A stretch of 64,000 nucleotides of DNA. Source: an uncultured Massilia sp. (GTDB taxonomy: Bacteria > Pseudomonadota > Gammaproteobacteria > Burkholderiales > Burkholderiaceae_D). The notes under the pieces are model-generated. The model was not told where the DNA came from. It did no database searches and was given only the letters and a program-made list of their open reading frames with translations. Shown here piece after piece: positions 52,304-60,776 of this stretch; position 1 is the stretch's first letter, and each line of letters starts with the position of its first letter. Both the position numbers and the translations under genes were made by a program. The stretch is from the NCBI RefSeq assembly GCF_913773735.1, contig NZ_CAJYEB010000040.1:35372-99371 (forward strand), read 5' to 3'.

Positions 52304-53302
52304 ATGAAAATTGCCATTCTCGACGACTACCAGGACGCCGTCCGCCACCTCGACGCCTTCCGCATGCTGGATGGCCACGAGGTCAAGGTGTTCCACAATT
52401 CCACGCGCGGCCTGGGCCAGCTGGCGATCCGCCTGGCCCCCTTCGACGCGCTGGTCCTGATCCGCGAACGCACGGCCTTCCCGCGCGCCCTTCTGGCCAG
52501 GCTGCCGAACCTGCGACTGATCTCGCAGACCGGCAAGGTTTCCGGCCACGTCGACGTGGCGGCCGCGACCGAACTCGGCATCGCCATCGCCGAGGGCGTC
52601 GGCTCGCCGGTGGCGCCCGCCGAGCTGGCCTGGGCGCTGATCATGGCGGCCAGCCGCAAGATCGTCCCGTATGCCAACAATCTGAAGGAAGGGCTGTGGC
52701 AGACGGCCTCGATCAATCCCGTGCTCAACGGCCTGGGACGTACCCTGAAGGGCCGCACGCTGGCAATCTGGGGCTACGGCAAGATCGGGCGCATGATGGC
52801 CGGCTACGGCAAGGCGTTCGGCATGCAGGTGATGGTCTGGGGCAGCGCGGCGAGCCGCCAGGCGGCGCAGGACGACGGCCACCAGGCCGCGCCGTCGCGC
52901 GCGGCCTTCTTCGAGCAGGCCGACGTGCTGACGCTGCACCTGCGCCTGGGCGACGCGACGCGCGGCATCGTGACGGCCGAGGACCTGGCGCGCATGCGCC
53001 ACGATGCGCTGTTCGTGAATACCAGCCGGGCCGAGCTGGTGGCGGACGGTGCGCTGGAGGAAGCGCTGCGGCGCGGCCGGCCGGGCCATGCGGCGCTGGA
53101 CGTGTTCACCGACGAACCCCTGGCGCCCGATGCGCCGCTGCTGAAGATCCCGACGGTGCTGGCGACGCCGCACCTGGGCTATGTGGAGAAGGACAGCTAC
53201 GAGTTGTATTTCAGCAAGGCGTTCGAGAACGTGGTGAATTTCGCGAACGGCAATCCGACCAACATCCTCAATCCGGATGCGGTCGGCAAGCGACCAAGCT
53301 GA
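52304..53302 (+). CDS. D-2-hydroxyacid dehydrogenase family protein (332 aa)
   Basis: Rossmann motif GYGKIGRMMAGYG with catalytic Arg in NTSRAELVADGAL, Glu in DVFTDEPL and His in ATPHLGYVE, the triad of NAD-dependent D-2-hydroxyacid dehydrogenases such as phosphoglycerate and glyoxylate/hydroxypyruvate reductases. The N-terminus MKIAILDDYQD and lack of an ACT domain place it in the short SerA-like group, not true SerA. Substrate unknown. Monocistronic. Confidence 0.88.
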   Translation: MKIAILDDYQDAVRHLDAFRMLDGHEVKVFHNSTRGLGQLAIRLAPFDALVLIRERTAFPRALLARLPNLRLISQTGKVSGHVDVAAATELGIAIAEGVGSPVAPAELAWALIMAASRKIVPYANNLKEGLWQTASINPVLNGLGRTLKGRTLAIWGYGKIGRMMAGYGKAFGMQVMVWGSAASRQAAQDDGHQAAPSRAAFFEQADVLTLHLRLGDATRGIVTAEDLARMRHDALFVNTSRAELVADGALEEALRRGRPGHAALDVFTDEPLAPDAPLLKIPTVLATPHLGYVEKDSYELYFSKAFENVVNFANGNPTNILNPDAVGKRPS

Positions 53303-53355
53303 TGACGCAGGGTGGGCACCCCGTGCCCATCCTGCGGAAAGATGCGCAGTCCAGC

Positions 53356-54114
53356 CTACCGCAGTTCCGGCTCGCCCGTGAAGTTCGGCTTGCGCATCGG
53401 CATCTCGTGCCGGCGCGTCCAGAGTCCGGCCCAGCCCGGCGGCCATGCGATGGCCGGGCCGGCATAGGCCGGCAGGCCGGCGCGCACGGCCACCACCGGC
53501 ACCGGCGGCATGTCGACGAGGCCGCCGGCCCTGGGCGGGGGCGGCATGTCGAAGGAATACATGTAACCGGGCAGCAGCGCGTCGCACACGCCCGCGAACC
53601 AGGCCGTGTGGTCGTCGTCGCGGCCGAGCGCGCGCGCCAGGCCTTCGGGGTCGAACTTCGCCAGTGCATGGACGAGCTCGTCGGTACTGGCGCCGGGCGC
53701 GTCGCCCCAGCCCATGACGGGATTGTTGTTGTAGTCGGCGCCCGAGCCGTACCAGCCTTCGCGCCAGGGGCGCTGCATCCAGTCGCGCTGGCCGGCGAAC
53801 AGGTGCCAGCGCCAGTGCAGGCCGGACGGCTTGGGCCAGGAGTGCAGGTACAGCTTTTCGTAGCCGGCCTGGTGCAGCGCGCGCACCATCGCCATCAGGC
53901 GCGCATGCGGCATGCGGTCCGGCGGCGAGCGGCGGAACAGGATGGCCTCGCCATCCGCGTGCTGCACTTCGTCGGTGGAGAGATTGAGGTCGAGCGTGCG
54001 CGCTTCATTGCCGAAACGCGCGGAAATCCACCCGGTCAGGAGATTGACGTGGGTGATGACGCCATAGCCGCGATGGCGGTGGAAAATGACGGTGCCGGGA
54101 GCGACGGGTTTCAT
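53356..54114 (-). CDS. Protein of unknown function (252 aa)
   Basis: Not recognised. The N-terminal 45 residues (GTVIFHRHRGYGVITHVNLLTGWISARFGNE) look like a small beta-barrel of the Tudor/CarD-like kind found at protein or nucleic-acid interfaces. The rest is rich in Trp, Pro and Arg (HSWPKPSGLHWRWHLFAGQRDWMQRPW) and contains YNNNPVMGWGDA. No signal or membrane segment. The start at 54114 is tentative; ATGs at 54134 and 54140 in frame would lengthen it slightly. Confidence 0.65.
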   Translation of the reverse strand: MKPVAPGTVIFHRHRGYGVITHVNLLTGWISARFGNEARTLDLNLSTDEVQHADGEAILFRRSPPDRMPHARLMAMVRALHQAGYEKLYLHSWPKPSGLHWRWHLFAGQRDWMQRPWREGWYGSGADYNNNPVMGWGDAPGASTDELVHALAKFDPEGLARALGRDDDHTAWFAGVCDALLPGYMYSFDMPPPPRAGGLVDMPPVPVVAVRAGLPAYAGPAIAWPPGWAGLWTRRHEMPMRKPNFTGEPELR

Positions 54115-54253
54115 TGACGAGAGAGGGCGCATGCCCATGAATAAGGGGCCGGGATACTCAGCCGATCCGGTAGATTCTAGCGTTTCGCATGCGGTTACAC
54201 TACCGTTTGCGGCTATCATTACCCACCTTTTTTCACTGCGTTTTCAAATCATC

Positions 54254-54739
54254 ATGACTTTGCGGATCATCGCCACGGGCGGCACTTTCGACAAACACTA
54301 CAACGAACTCAATGGCGTCCTGGGCTTTGCCGAAAGCCACTTGCCGGAAGTTATTGCACGCACCCGCATGACCATTCCGGTCGCGCTCGAAGTCGTCTCC
54401 CTGCTGGACTCGCTCGACATGCAGGATGCCGACCGCCGCAAGGTGCTGGACGCCTGCCGGGCCGCCAGCGAGCAGGCCATCGTGATCGTGCACGGCACCG
54501 ACACGATGCGCGAGACGGCCGAGGTGCTGGGCGCGGCCCTCTCGGACAAGACGATCGTCTTCACCGGCGCCATGATCCCCTACGAGATCGCCAATTCGGA
54601 CGCGCTGTTCAACTTCGGCTTCGCCTGCGGCGTCGCCCAGGTCCTGCCGGCCGGCGTCTACGTGGCGATGAACGGCAAGATCTTCAACTGGGACAACGTC
54701 GCCAAGAACCGCGCGCAAGGCGTGTTCCAGTCGACCTGA
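54254..54739 (+). CDS. Half-length asparaginase-domain protein (161 aa)
   Basis: Corresponds to the N-terminal domain of type I/II L-asparaginases: catalytic Thr in IIATGGTFDKHY, Thr-Asp in VIVHGTDTMRETA and VFTGAMIPYE, ending VYVAMNGKIFNWDNVAKNRAQGVF. The C-terminal domain of about 150 residues is absent and no remnant of it follows, so this is a genuine short form and not a truncation by frameshift. Activity on asparagine is uncertain because active sites normally form between domains of the tetramer. Confidence 0.85.
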   Translation: MTLRIIATGGTFDKHYNELNGVLGFAESHLPEVIARTRMTIPVALEVVSLLDSLDMQDADRRKVLDACRAASEQAIVIVHGTDTMRETAEVLGAALSDKTIVFTGAMIPYEIANSDALFNFGFACGVAQVLPAGVYVAMNGKIFNWDNVAKNRAQGVFQST

Positions 54740-54757
54740 AGGAAGTCCCGACAAGAA

Positions 54758-54779
54758 CGGCCCGGAAGCTTCCGGGCCG
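54758..54779. terminator. 22-bp perfect palindrome between convergent genes
   Basis: CGGCCCGGAAG and CTTCCGGGCCG form an 11-bp stem with no loop bases, between the asparaginase-like and rdgC stops. There is no U-run on either strand, so termination (bidirectional) is likely but not certain. Confidence 0.55.
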
Positions 54780-54811
54780 CGATGCGACCGCCGTGGCGCG
54801 GTCGCGGCGGG

Positions 54812-55708
54812 TCACGCCTTCGCTTCGCCGCCCAGCGCCTCGACCAGGTCGGCCAGCATCTTGGCCAGTTCGCCGGTCATCAGCATGATGTCGTTGTCGA
54901 AGCGCTCGTCGTCGCTGTAGGTGATGGTTTCGTTTTCCTTGATCACGTCCAGCGGCTTGATGCCCTTGACCGCCAGCTGCTCGGTCAGCACCAGCGAGAT
55001 GCGGCTGTTCCAGGTCAGCGCCAGGCGCGTGCACTGCTTGCCCGCGGCGATGTGGCGGCGGATGTCTTCCGGGTCCAGCGAGTGCTTCACGTAGCGCACG
55101 GCGGCCTTGCTCTCGCCGGTGGCGCGCAGTTCCGTGTCCTGGTCGATCGTGAAGTTGTATGGCGCTTCGTCCGATTCCAGCCAGCCGGTCATCACGGCCA
55201 CGGGCGAACTCTGCACGCGCAGCGATTCCAGCGGCAGCTTGTCGACGGCCTTGAGCAGCAGCTTGATGACGTCGTCGGCCTTGTTCGGGCTGGCGGCATC
55301 GACCACCAGCCAGCCGTTGACCGGGTCGATCCAGGTCCAGACGTTGCTGCGGATCGAGAACGCGCGCGGCAGCAGTTCGTCGGCCACGCGCTCCTTCAGT
55401 TCCTTCATCGCCTTCTTGCCCGGCGGGAAGCCCTGCTGCTCTTCCAGTTCGGCCGCCTTGGCCTTGGCGACCTGGTTGATGACCGAGCTCGGCAGCAGTT
55501 TCTTTTCGGTGCCCAGCATCATCAGCATCTGCTTGTTGACCACGTGGACCAGCTTGCCGTTGCCGCGCGGCGAGTCCCAGCCCTGGCGCAGCAATTCATT
55601 GCTGGTGGCCGGCGTGAACGCCTGGGACTGCAGGGCGTCTTCCATCTGTTCGGGGGTGAATGCCCAGTTCCGGGGCAGGCGGTAAATCTGCAGATTCTTG
55701 AACCACAT
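54812..55708 (-). CDS. rdgC: Recombination-associated protein RdgC (298 aa)
   Basis: Begins MWFKNLQIYRLPRNWAFTPEQMEDAL, the RdgC signature, with SNELLRQGWDSPRG and the QGFPPGKKAMKELKERV region. RdgC forms a ring around DNA and restrains RecA. Length is normal. It is 89 bp downstream of dinB on the same strand and could be co-transcribed from the LexA-controlled dinB promoter (inference). Confidence 0.95.
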   Translation of the reverse strand: MWFKNLQIYRLPRNWAFTPEQMEDALQSQAFTPATSNELLRQGWDSPRGNGKLVHVVNKQMLMMLGTEKKLLPSSVINQVAKAKAAELEEQQGFPPGKKAMKELKERVADELLPRAFSIRSNVWTWIDPVNGWLVVDAASPNKADDVIKLLLKAVDKLPLESLRVQSSPVAVMTGWLESDEAPYNFTIDQDTELRATGESKAAVRYVKHSLDPEDIRRHIAAGKQCTRLALTWNSRISLVLTEQLAVKGIKPLDVIKENETITYSDDERFDNDIMLMTGELAKMLADLVEALGGEAKA

Positions 55709-55797
55709 AAGGTTGCTCTCAGTTATCTTGGTATTGCAAAGGAACGACATTCTACACGCTGCCCGGCAGCAGTTTTCATGTCGCGGGATGGGGTTTT

Positions 55798-56874
55798 TCA
55801 GGATGTTGCGAGTTCGTCAAACAGGCTCAGCTGCTCCACCTGCTCGCTGTCGGCCAGGCGCACGCCGACGCCCAGCAGGCGCACCGGACGGCTGGCGCGC
55901 TGCCAGCCGGTTTCCATCAGGCGCCGGTAGGTGTCCAGGCTGGGCGCATGGCCCACGCATTCGACGGTGGTTTGCTGGAAGTCGGAAAACTTGACCTTGA
56001 CGAAGAGCTTGTTGATGAATTTTTCGGCACCGTTGCGCTTGATCCGGCCCTGCAAGTGTTCCATCAGTTCGGGCAGCAGGGCCAGGCAGGCCGTCAGGTC
56101 GGGCACGTCGGGCGTATAGGTTTCCTCGGTGCTGATCGATTTGCGCTCGCGTACCGGATTCACGTCGCGCTCGTCGATGCCGCGGCACAGATTGTACAAA
56201 CGCGTGCCGAAGGAGCCGAAATGCTGCTGCAGCTTGTCCAGGCTCCAGGAACGCAGATCGCCGCAGGTCTGGGCGCCCAGGCGGTTCAGCTTGGCGGCCG
56301 TCACCTTGCCGACGCCGAACAGTTTTTTCACCGGCAGGTCGGCGACGAAGGCGTCGACTTCGTCGGGGCGCACCAGGAACAGGCCGTCCGGCTTGTTCCA
56401 GTCGCTGGCGATCTTGGCCACGAACTTGTTCGGCGCCACGCCGGCCGAGGCCGTGATGCCGACCGTCTCGAAGATGCGCCGGCGGATCTCCTGGGCGATC
56501 AGGGTCGCGCTGCCCTTGCAGTGGGGGGAATTGGTGACGTCGAGGTAGGCTTCGTCCAGCGACAGCGGTTCCACGAGTTCGGTGTAGTCGCGGTAGATCT
56601 CCATGATCTGGCGCGAGGCGATCCGGTACTTCTCCATGTTCGGCGGCATCAGGAGCAGGTCCGGGCACAGCTTGAGCGCGGTGGCGGTGGCCATCGCCGA
56701 ATGGATGCCGAAGCGGCGCGCTTCGTAATTACAGGTGGCGATGACGCCGCGCTGGTCCGCGCGGCCACCGACGGCGAGCGGCTTGCCGCGCAAGGACGGA
56801 TCGTCGCGCATCTCGACGGATGCGTAGAAACAATCGCAATCGCAGTGGATGATCTTGCGGACGGGGTCGTTCAC
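55798..56874 (-). CDS. dinB: DNA polymerase IV (358 aa)
   Basis: Y-family polymerase with metal ligands Asp12 (IIHCDCDCFYASVE) and Asp107-Glu108 (SLDEAYLD), the helix-hairpin-helix region KKLFGVGKVTAAKLNRLG and little-finger domain. The C-terminus EQLSLFDE is a sliding-clamp-binding motif. It performs error-prone translesion synthesis. A LexA box 34 bp upstream of the start makes SOS induction very likely. Confidence 0.96.
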   Translation of the reverse strand: MNDPVRKIIHCDCDCFYASVEMRDDPSLRGKPLAVGGRADQRGVIATCNYEARRFGIHSAMATATALKLCPDLLLMPPNMEKYRIASRQIMEIYRDYTELVEPLSLDEAYLDVTNSPHCKGSATLIAQEIRRRIFETVGITASAGVAPNKFVAKIASDWNKPDGLFLVRPDEVDAFVADLPVKKLFGVGKVTAAKLNRLGAQTCGDLRSWSLDKLQQHFGSFGTRLYNLCRGIDERDVNPVRERKSISTEETYTPDVPDLTACLALLPELMEHLQGRIKRNGAEKFINKLFVKVKFSDFQQTTVECVGHAPSLDTYRRLMETGWQRASRPVRLLGVGVRLADSEQVEQLSLFDELATS

Positions 56875-56907
56875 TCTGGGGCGGGCGCCCCGGCGCCGGG
56901 ACGACTA

Positions 56908-56923
56908 CTGTTATTGCATACAG
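56908..56923. promoter_or_regulatory. LexA (SOS) box upstream of dinB
   Basis: CTGTTATTGCATACAG fits CTG-N10-CAG and approaches the consensus CTGTATATATATACAG; it lies 34 bases before the dinB start and between dinB and the aldo/keto reductase stop. Confidence 0.9.
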
Positions 56924-56962
56924 TATCGCCCGGATTGCCATCCGCGTGCAAGCGCTACGTTC

Positions 56963-57988
56963 TCAAGCCAGGAAACGATCGCGGTGGACGTTGGTCATCG
57001 CCTGCACCCAGCCCGGGTAGGCGCGCGGCAGCGCGGTGCCGGCGTCGAGTTCGGCCAGGTCCTCGGCCGTCAGTTGCACGTCCAGTGCGCCCAGGTTGTC
57101 GCGCAGCTGCTCGATGCGACGCGCGCCGACGATGGCGCAGGTAACGCCTTCCTGCGCCAGCACCCAGGCCAGCGCCACCCGCGCGGCGCTGACGCCGTGG
57201 CGCCCGGCCACCGGCCGCAGGGCCTCGATCGCGCGCAAGCCGTGTTCCGGCTCGACCGGCGGGAAGTCGATGTGGGCGCGGCGCGAACCCTGGTCGGCGG
57301 CGTTGTCGCGGCTGATCTTGCCCGACAGCAGGCCGCCGGCCAGCGGACTCCAGGCCATCACGCCCAGGCCGGCGTCGCGCGCCTGCGGCAGGATGGCGCG
57401 CTCGATGTCGCGCACCGCCAGCGAATAGCAGGCCTGCACCGAGACGTAGGCCGACCAGCCGTGCAGGGCCGAGATACCGAGCGCCTTGGCGACCTGCCAG
57501 GCGGCCAGGTTGGAGCAGCCGATGTAGCGGATCTTGCCGGCGCGGACCGCGTCGTCGAGCGCGCGCAGGGTCTCTTCCATCGGGGTCAGGCCGTCGAAAT
57601 TGTGGATCTGGTACAGGTCGACGTGGTCGGTGCGCAGGCGGCGCAGGCTGGCCTCGAGCGCCTGCATGGTGTGCAGGCGCGACTGGCCGGCGTCGTTCGG
57701 CCCCTCGCCCATCGGCGCGTGGTACTTGGTGGCCAGCACCACCCGGTCGCGGCGGCCCTGCAGCACCTCGCCGAGCAGGCTTTCCGATTCGCCTTCGGCA
57801 TACACGTCGGCGGTGTCGATGAAATTGATGCCGGCATCGAGGGCGGCGCCGACCAGGCGGTCGGTATCGGCCAGCGCCAGCCCGCCGACCTTGTCGTAGG
57901 GCGGCCTGGAGGCGCCGCCGAAGGTCATGGCGCCCAGGCACAGGCGTGATACGATGATGCCGGTCTTTCCGAGTCGTCGGTATTGCAT
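56963..57988 (-). CDS. Aldo/keto reductase (341 aa)
   Basis: NADPH-dependent TIM-barrel oxidoreductase with the tetrad Asp (INFIDTADVYAEGESE), Tyr in the same block, Lys (VLATKYH) and His (QIHNFDG), and the cofactor-binding end AIVGARRIEQLRDNLGALD. It resembles the YghZ/Tas-like group. Substrate unknown. Divergent from the AraC gene at 58050 with 61 bp between starts, so the regulator probably controls it. Confidence 0.92.
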   Translation of the reverse strand: MQYRRLGKTGIIVSRLCLGAMTFGGASRPPYDKVGGLALADTDRLVGAALDAGINFIDTADVYAEGESESLLGEVLQGRRDRVVLATKYHAPMGEGPNDAGQSRLHTMQALEASLRRLRTDHVDLYQIHNFDGLTPMEETLRALDDAVRAGKIRYIGCSNLAAWQVAKALGISALHGWSAYVSVQACYSLAVRDIERAILPQARDAGLGVMAWSPLAGGLLSGKISRDNAADQGSRRAHIDFPPVEPEHGLRAIEALRPVAGRHGVSAARVALAWVLAQEGVTCAIVGARRIEQLRDNLGALDVQLTAEDLAELDAGTALPRAYPGWVQAMTNVHRDRFLA

Positions 57989-58049
57989 GGGGTAATTCCT
58001 TCCTGTCGATACGATGACGACAGTCTAGAAGCCGACGTACCGCCCGACC

Positions 58050-59021
58050 ATGCTCCACGATCCAGATCCGATGCGCGCGCGTCCAGCATCCGGCGCCGAT
58101 GATGCCGGCGATCCCCTGTCCGACGTGCTGGCGCTGCTGCGCATCGAAGGCGGCGCCTCGCTGCGCATCGCCGCCGGCGGCGCCTGGTCGCTGCGCCTGC
58201 CGGCCTACGCCTACCTGAAATTCATCGCCCAGATCGAAGGCCGCCAGTGGATCCTGGTCGACGGCGCCGAGGCGCCGATCTGCCTGGAACCGGGCGACTG
58301 CCTGGTGATGCACGGCGGCCGTCCGTTCGTGGTGGCGAGCGACCTGTCCTTGCCCCCGGTCGACGGGGTCGCCCACTTCGCCGGCGCCCACCAGGGCGAG
58401 GACGGCAACGTGCGCTGGGGCGATGGCGAACCCGACGTGGTGGCGGTGGCCGGCCGCTTCGAGGTCGCCCCCGCGCAGCGCGCCCTGCTGGCCGAGATCC
58501 TGCCGCCGGAACTGCACGTGAAGGCGGCATCGAGCGCCGCCCCGGCCCTGCGCGCCCTCCTGGACCTGTTCCGCGACGAAGCCGGCGCCGGCGCGCCCGG
58601 ACAGCGCCTGGTGGTGGCCAACCTGGCGCGCATCGCCCTGGTACAGGCGCTGCGCGCCGGCGGCGCGCACGGCGGGGCCGACGGCTGGCTGGGCGCGCTG
58701 GCCGACCCCAAGGTCGGCCCCGCCCTGCGCCTGCTGCACGGCGACCCGGCGCGCCACTGGACCCTGCCCGAACTGGCCCAGGCCAGCGGCATGTCGCGCT
58801 CGGCGCTGGCGCTGCGCTTCAAGACCCTGGTCGGCAAGGCGCCGCTGCAATACCTGCAGCACTGGCGCATGCGCCTGGCGCAGCAGGCGCTGCGCCAGGG
58901 CAGCGAGCCGGTGGCCACCCTCGCCTGGCGCCTCGGCTACGCCTCCGAGAGCGCCTTCAGCGCCAGCTTCAAGCAGCACACCGGCATGGCGCCGGGGCAG
59001 TTCCGGCGCGCGGCCGCCTGA
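58050..59021 (+). CDS. AraC-family transcriptional regulator (323 aa)
   Basis: N-terminal cupin-6 domain (LSDVLALLRIEGG, LEPGDCLVMHGGRPFVV) and C-terminal double helix-turn-helix (WTLPELAQASGMSRSALALRFKTLVGKAPLQYL; ATLAWRLGYASESAFSASFKQHTGMAPGQFR). This architecture often senses small aldehydes or aromatic compounds and activates the divergent oxidoreductase gene, here the aldo/keto reductase (inference). Confidence 0.92.
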   Translation: MLHDPDPMRARPASGADDAGDPLSDVLALLRIEGGASLRIAAGGAWSLRLPAYAYLKFIAQIEGRQWILVDGAEAPICLEPGDCLVMHGGRPFVVASDLSLPPVDGVAHFAGAHQGEDGNVRWGDGEPDVVAVAGRFEVAPAQRALLAEILPPELHVKAASSAAPALRALLDLFRDEAGAGAPGQRLVVANLARIALVQALRAGGAHGGADGWLGALADPKVGPALRLLHGDPARHWTLPELAQASGMSRSALALRFKTLVGKAPLQYLQHWRMRLAQQALRQGSEPVATLAWRLGYASESAFSASFKQHTGMAPGQFRRAAA

Positions 59022-59068
59022 AGGCACCAAAGCGACGCCGCAATCGCATCGCTGGCCACGGGACCGTC

Positions 59069-59088
59069 GCCCCTGCGACGGCAGGGGC
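59069..59088 (-). terminator. GC hairpin downstream of the class D beta-lactamase gene
   Basis: GCCCCTGC and GCAGGGGC with a 4-base loop, 22 bases after the gene end on the minus strand and 48 after the AraC stop. No U-run; possible bidirectional terminator. Confidence 0.45.
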
Positions 59089-59109
59089 GGCGTCGCAGTA
59101 TGAGTATGC

Positions 59110-59883
59110 CTAGCGCGCCGCCTGCGCCAGCATCTCCGGCAGGGCCTCGAGGAAGCGATCGCGCGCCAGGAAGCTGGCCGGTATGTCGTCCGGATCGCTC
59201 GCGTCCTTGCGCAGCAGGTGGGCAAACACGAAGGTCCGCGGTCCCTGCGCCGCCCAGCCGACGTACCAGCCGTAGCCGGACGACGCGCCGGTCTTGCCCG
59301 AGACGTCCCATGCGCCGATGCGCTTGTAGGCGACCAGGCGCGCCGTCATGTCGTAGGCATGCGGGCTGACGCCGAGCTGGCGGTTGACGATCCTGCGCAG
59401 GAAGGACAGCTGTTCGAACGGCGAGATCTTCAGGGACGAGCCGATCCAGGACAGCGTCAGGCCATCGTGGTCGGCGTCGCCCGAGACGTCCCGGTTGCCG
59501 TAGCCGAAGCGTTCGACGTAGTCCCGGAACCGGGCCATCCCGAGCGCCGTCGTGACCTGCTGCGAATACCAGACCACCGATTCGCGCATCCAGCGCGCCG
59601 GATCGGCCGGCTGCTTCCAGCTGTCGCGCCAGTCCGGATAGCCTTCGCGAAAGGGCAGTTCCGGATGATGCTCGTCCTTCAGGACCGCCGCGTCGTAGCC
59701 CATCAGGGCGATCGCGATCTTGAAGGTCGACGCCGGCGTGACCCGGGTCCGGCAGTCGCCGCGCTGCACGGCGATGCGCCCGGTCGATGCGTCGGCGACG
59801 ATGGTGCAGATGTCGGCGGCATGCGCGCACGCCATCGACAGGAAGGCGAGGCAGGCGGCGAGGACCGATCGGGTGCGCGCCAT
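59110..59883 (-). CDS. Class D (OXA-type) beta-lactamase (257 aa)
   Basis: Sec signal ending AHA. Class D motifs are complete: STFK with nucleophile Ser52 and Lys55, SVV at 102-104, YGN at 128-130 and KTG at 197-199. The enzyme hydrolyses beta-lactams in the periplasm through an acyl-serine intermediate. It is the last gene of the blaI operon, 2 bp after the metallo-beta-lactamase gene. Residues 49-136 match the sensor domain of the BlaR1-like protein at 56 of 88 positions by my count. The hydrolysis spectrum cannot be predicted. Confidence 0.92.
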   Translation of the reverse strand: MARTRSVLAACLAFLSMACAHAADICTIVADASTGRIAVQRGDCRTRVTPASTFKIAIALMGYDAAVLKDEHHPELPFREGYPDWRDSWKQPADPARWMRESVVWYSQQVTTALGMARFRDYVERFGYGNRDVSGDADHDGLTLSWIGSSLKISPFEQLSFLRRIVNRQLGVSPHAYDMTARLVAYKRIGAWDVSGKTGASSGYGWYVGWAAQGPRTFVFAHLLRKDASDPDDIPASFLARDRFLEALPEMLAQAAR

Positions 59884-59885
59884 CG

Positions 59886-60746
59886 TCAACCGCCCTTCGC
59901 TTCTTCGGCCAGCGTGCGCTGCAGCCAGGCGCGGCCCTTGTCCGCATAGGCCTTGCAGCCGTTCCCGTCGATGAAGTCTCCGCGCGCCTTGCGCTCCCAC
60001 AGCCCGCTCGCTTCCGGGTGGGCGGACACCAGCACGTCGCACGGCAGGCCGGCCACCGTCGCGATCGACTTCTCGATGTCGGCGCGCGCGCCGGGATAGC
60101 GGGCGTCGCCGCTGTAGCGGAAGCCGCCCGCGGTGACCGCGGTCAGGCTGTCGGCATATACCATGGCGACCGTCCTGCCATGGTCGGTCTCGCGCCAGGT
60201 CCAGCTGACGCCGCCCTGGGTGTGGCCCGGCGTGTAGTGCGCCGTGAGCGCCAGCGGTCCGAGTGTCACGACCTCGCCGTCACGCACCACGCGGGTATTG
60301 GCCACCGGCGTCATCGGACTGTCCACCAGGCCCGCGTACTGCGGATCGCCCTTGTCCGGCAGGCCGCTGCGCAGCACCGGCTCGCTCTTCGCGCTGCCCA
60401 GCACCACCGCGCCCGAGGCGCGCTGCAGCGCGGCGACGCCGCCGGCATGGTCGAAGTGCTCGTGCGAGGTGAGGATGTAGCGGATGTCCTCCGGCTTGAA
60501 GCCGAGCTGGCGGATGTGCCGCAGGATCTGCGGCGCCGCCGCCGCGGTGGCGCCGTCGATCAGGATGTGGCCGGCGGGCGACGTGACCAGCAAGGCCGAC
60601 AGGCCGTGGGTGCCGACGTACCAGGTGTTGCCATGGACCTTGAACGGTTCCTGCGGCGCGGTCCAGGCGTCCGGGTCGGCGTGCGCGCCCGGCAGGGACG
60701 ACAGGGCGCCTGCCAGCAGCGCGGCGTGGATGATGCGGGTCTTCAT
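59886..60746 (-). CDS. Subclass B3 metallo-beta-lactamase (286 aa)
   Basis: Signal peptide (AALLAGALSSLPGAHA), then the MBL fold with zinc ligands His95, His97, Asp99 and His100 (TSHEHFDH), His175 (PGHTQGG) and His243 (SAHPEA); there is no cysteine ligand, which is the B3 pattern, and YADSLTAV carries the usual serine. B3 enzymes use two zinc ions and usually hydrolyse carbapenems. It stands 30 bp after the blaR1-like gene and 2 bp before the class D gene. Quorum-quenching lactonases share the fold but not this context. Confidence 0.93.
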   Translation of the reverse strand: MKTRIIHAALLAGALSSLPGAHADPDAWTAPQEPFKVHGNTWYVGTHGLSALLVTSPAGHILIDGATAAAAPQILRHIRQLGFKPEDIRYILTSHEHFDHAGGVAALQRASGAVVLGSAKSEPVLRSGLPDKGDPQYAGLVDSPMTPVANTRVVRDGEVVTLGPLALTAHYTPGHTQGGVSWTWRETDHGRTVAMVYADSLTAVTAGGFRYSGDARYPGARADIEKSIATVAGLPCDVLVSAHPEASGLWERKARGDFIDGNGCKAYADKGRAWLQRTLAEEAKGG

Positions 60747-60776
60747 GGTGTCTCCGTGGTGGTGAAAAACCTGTGC

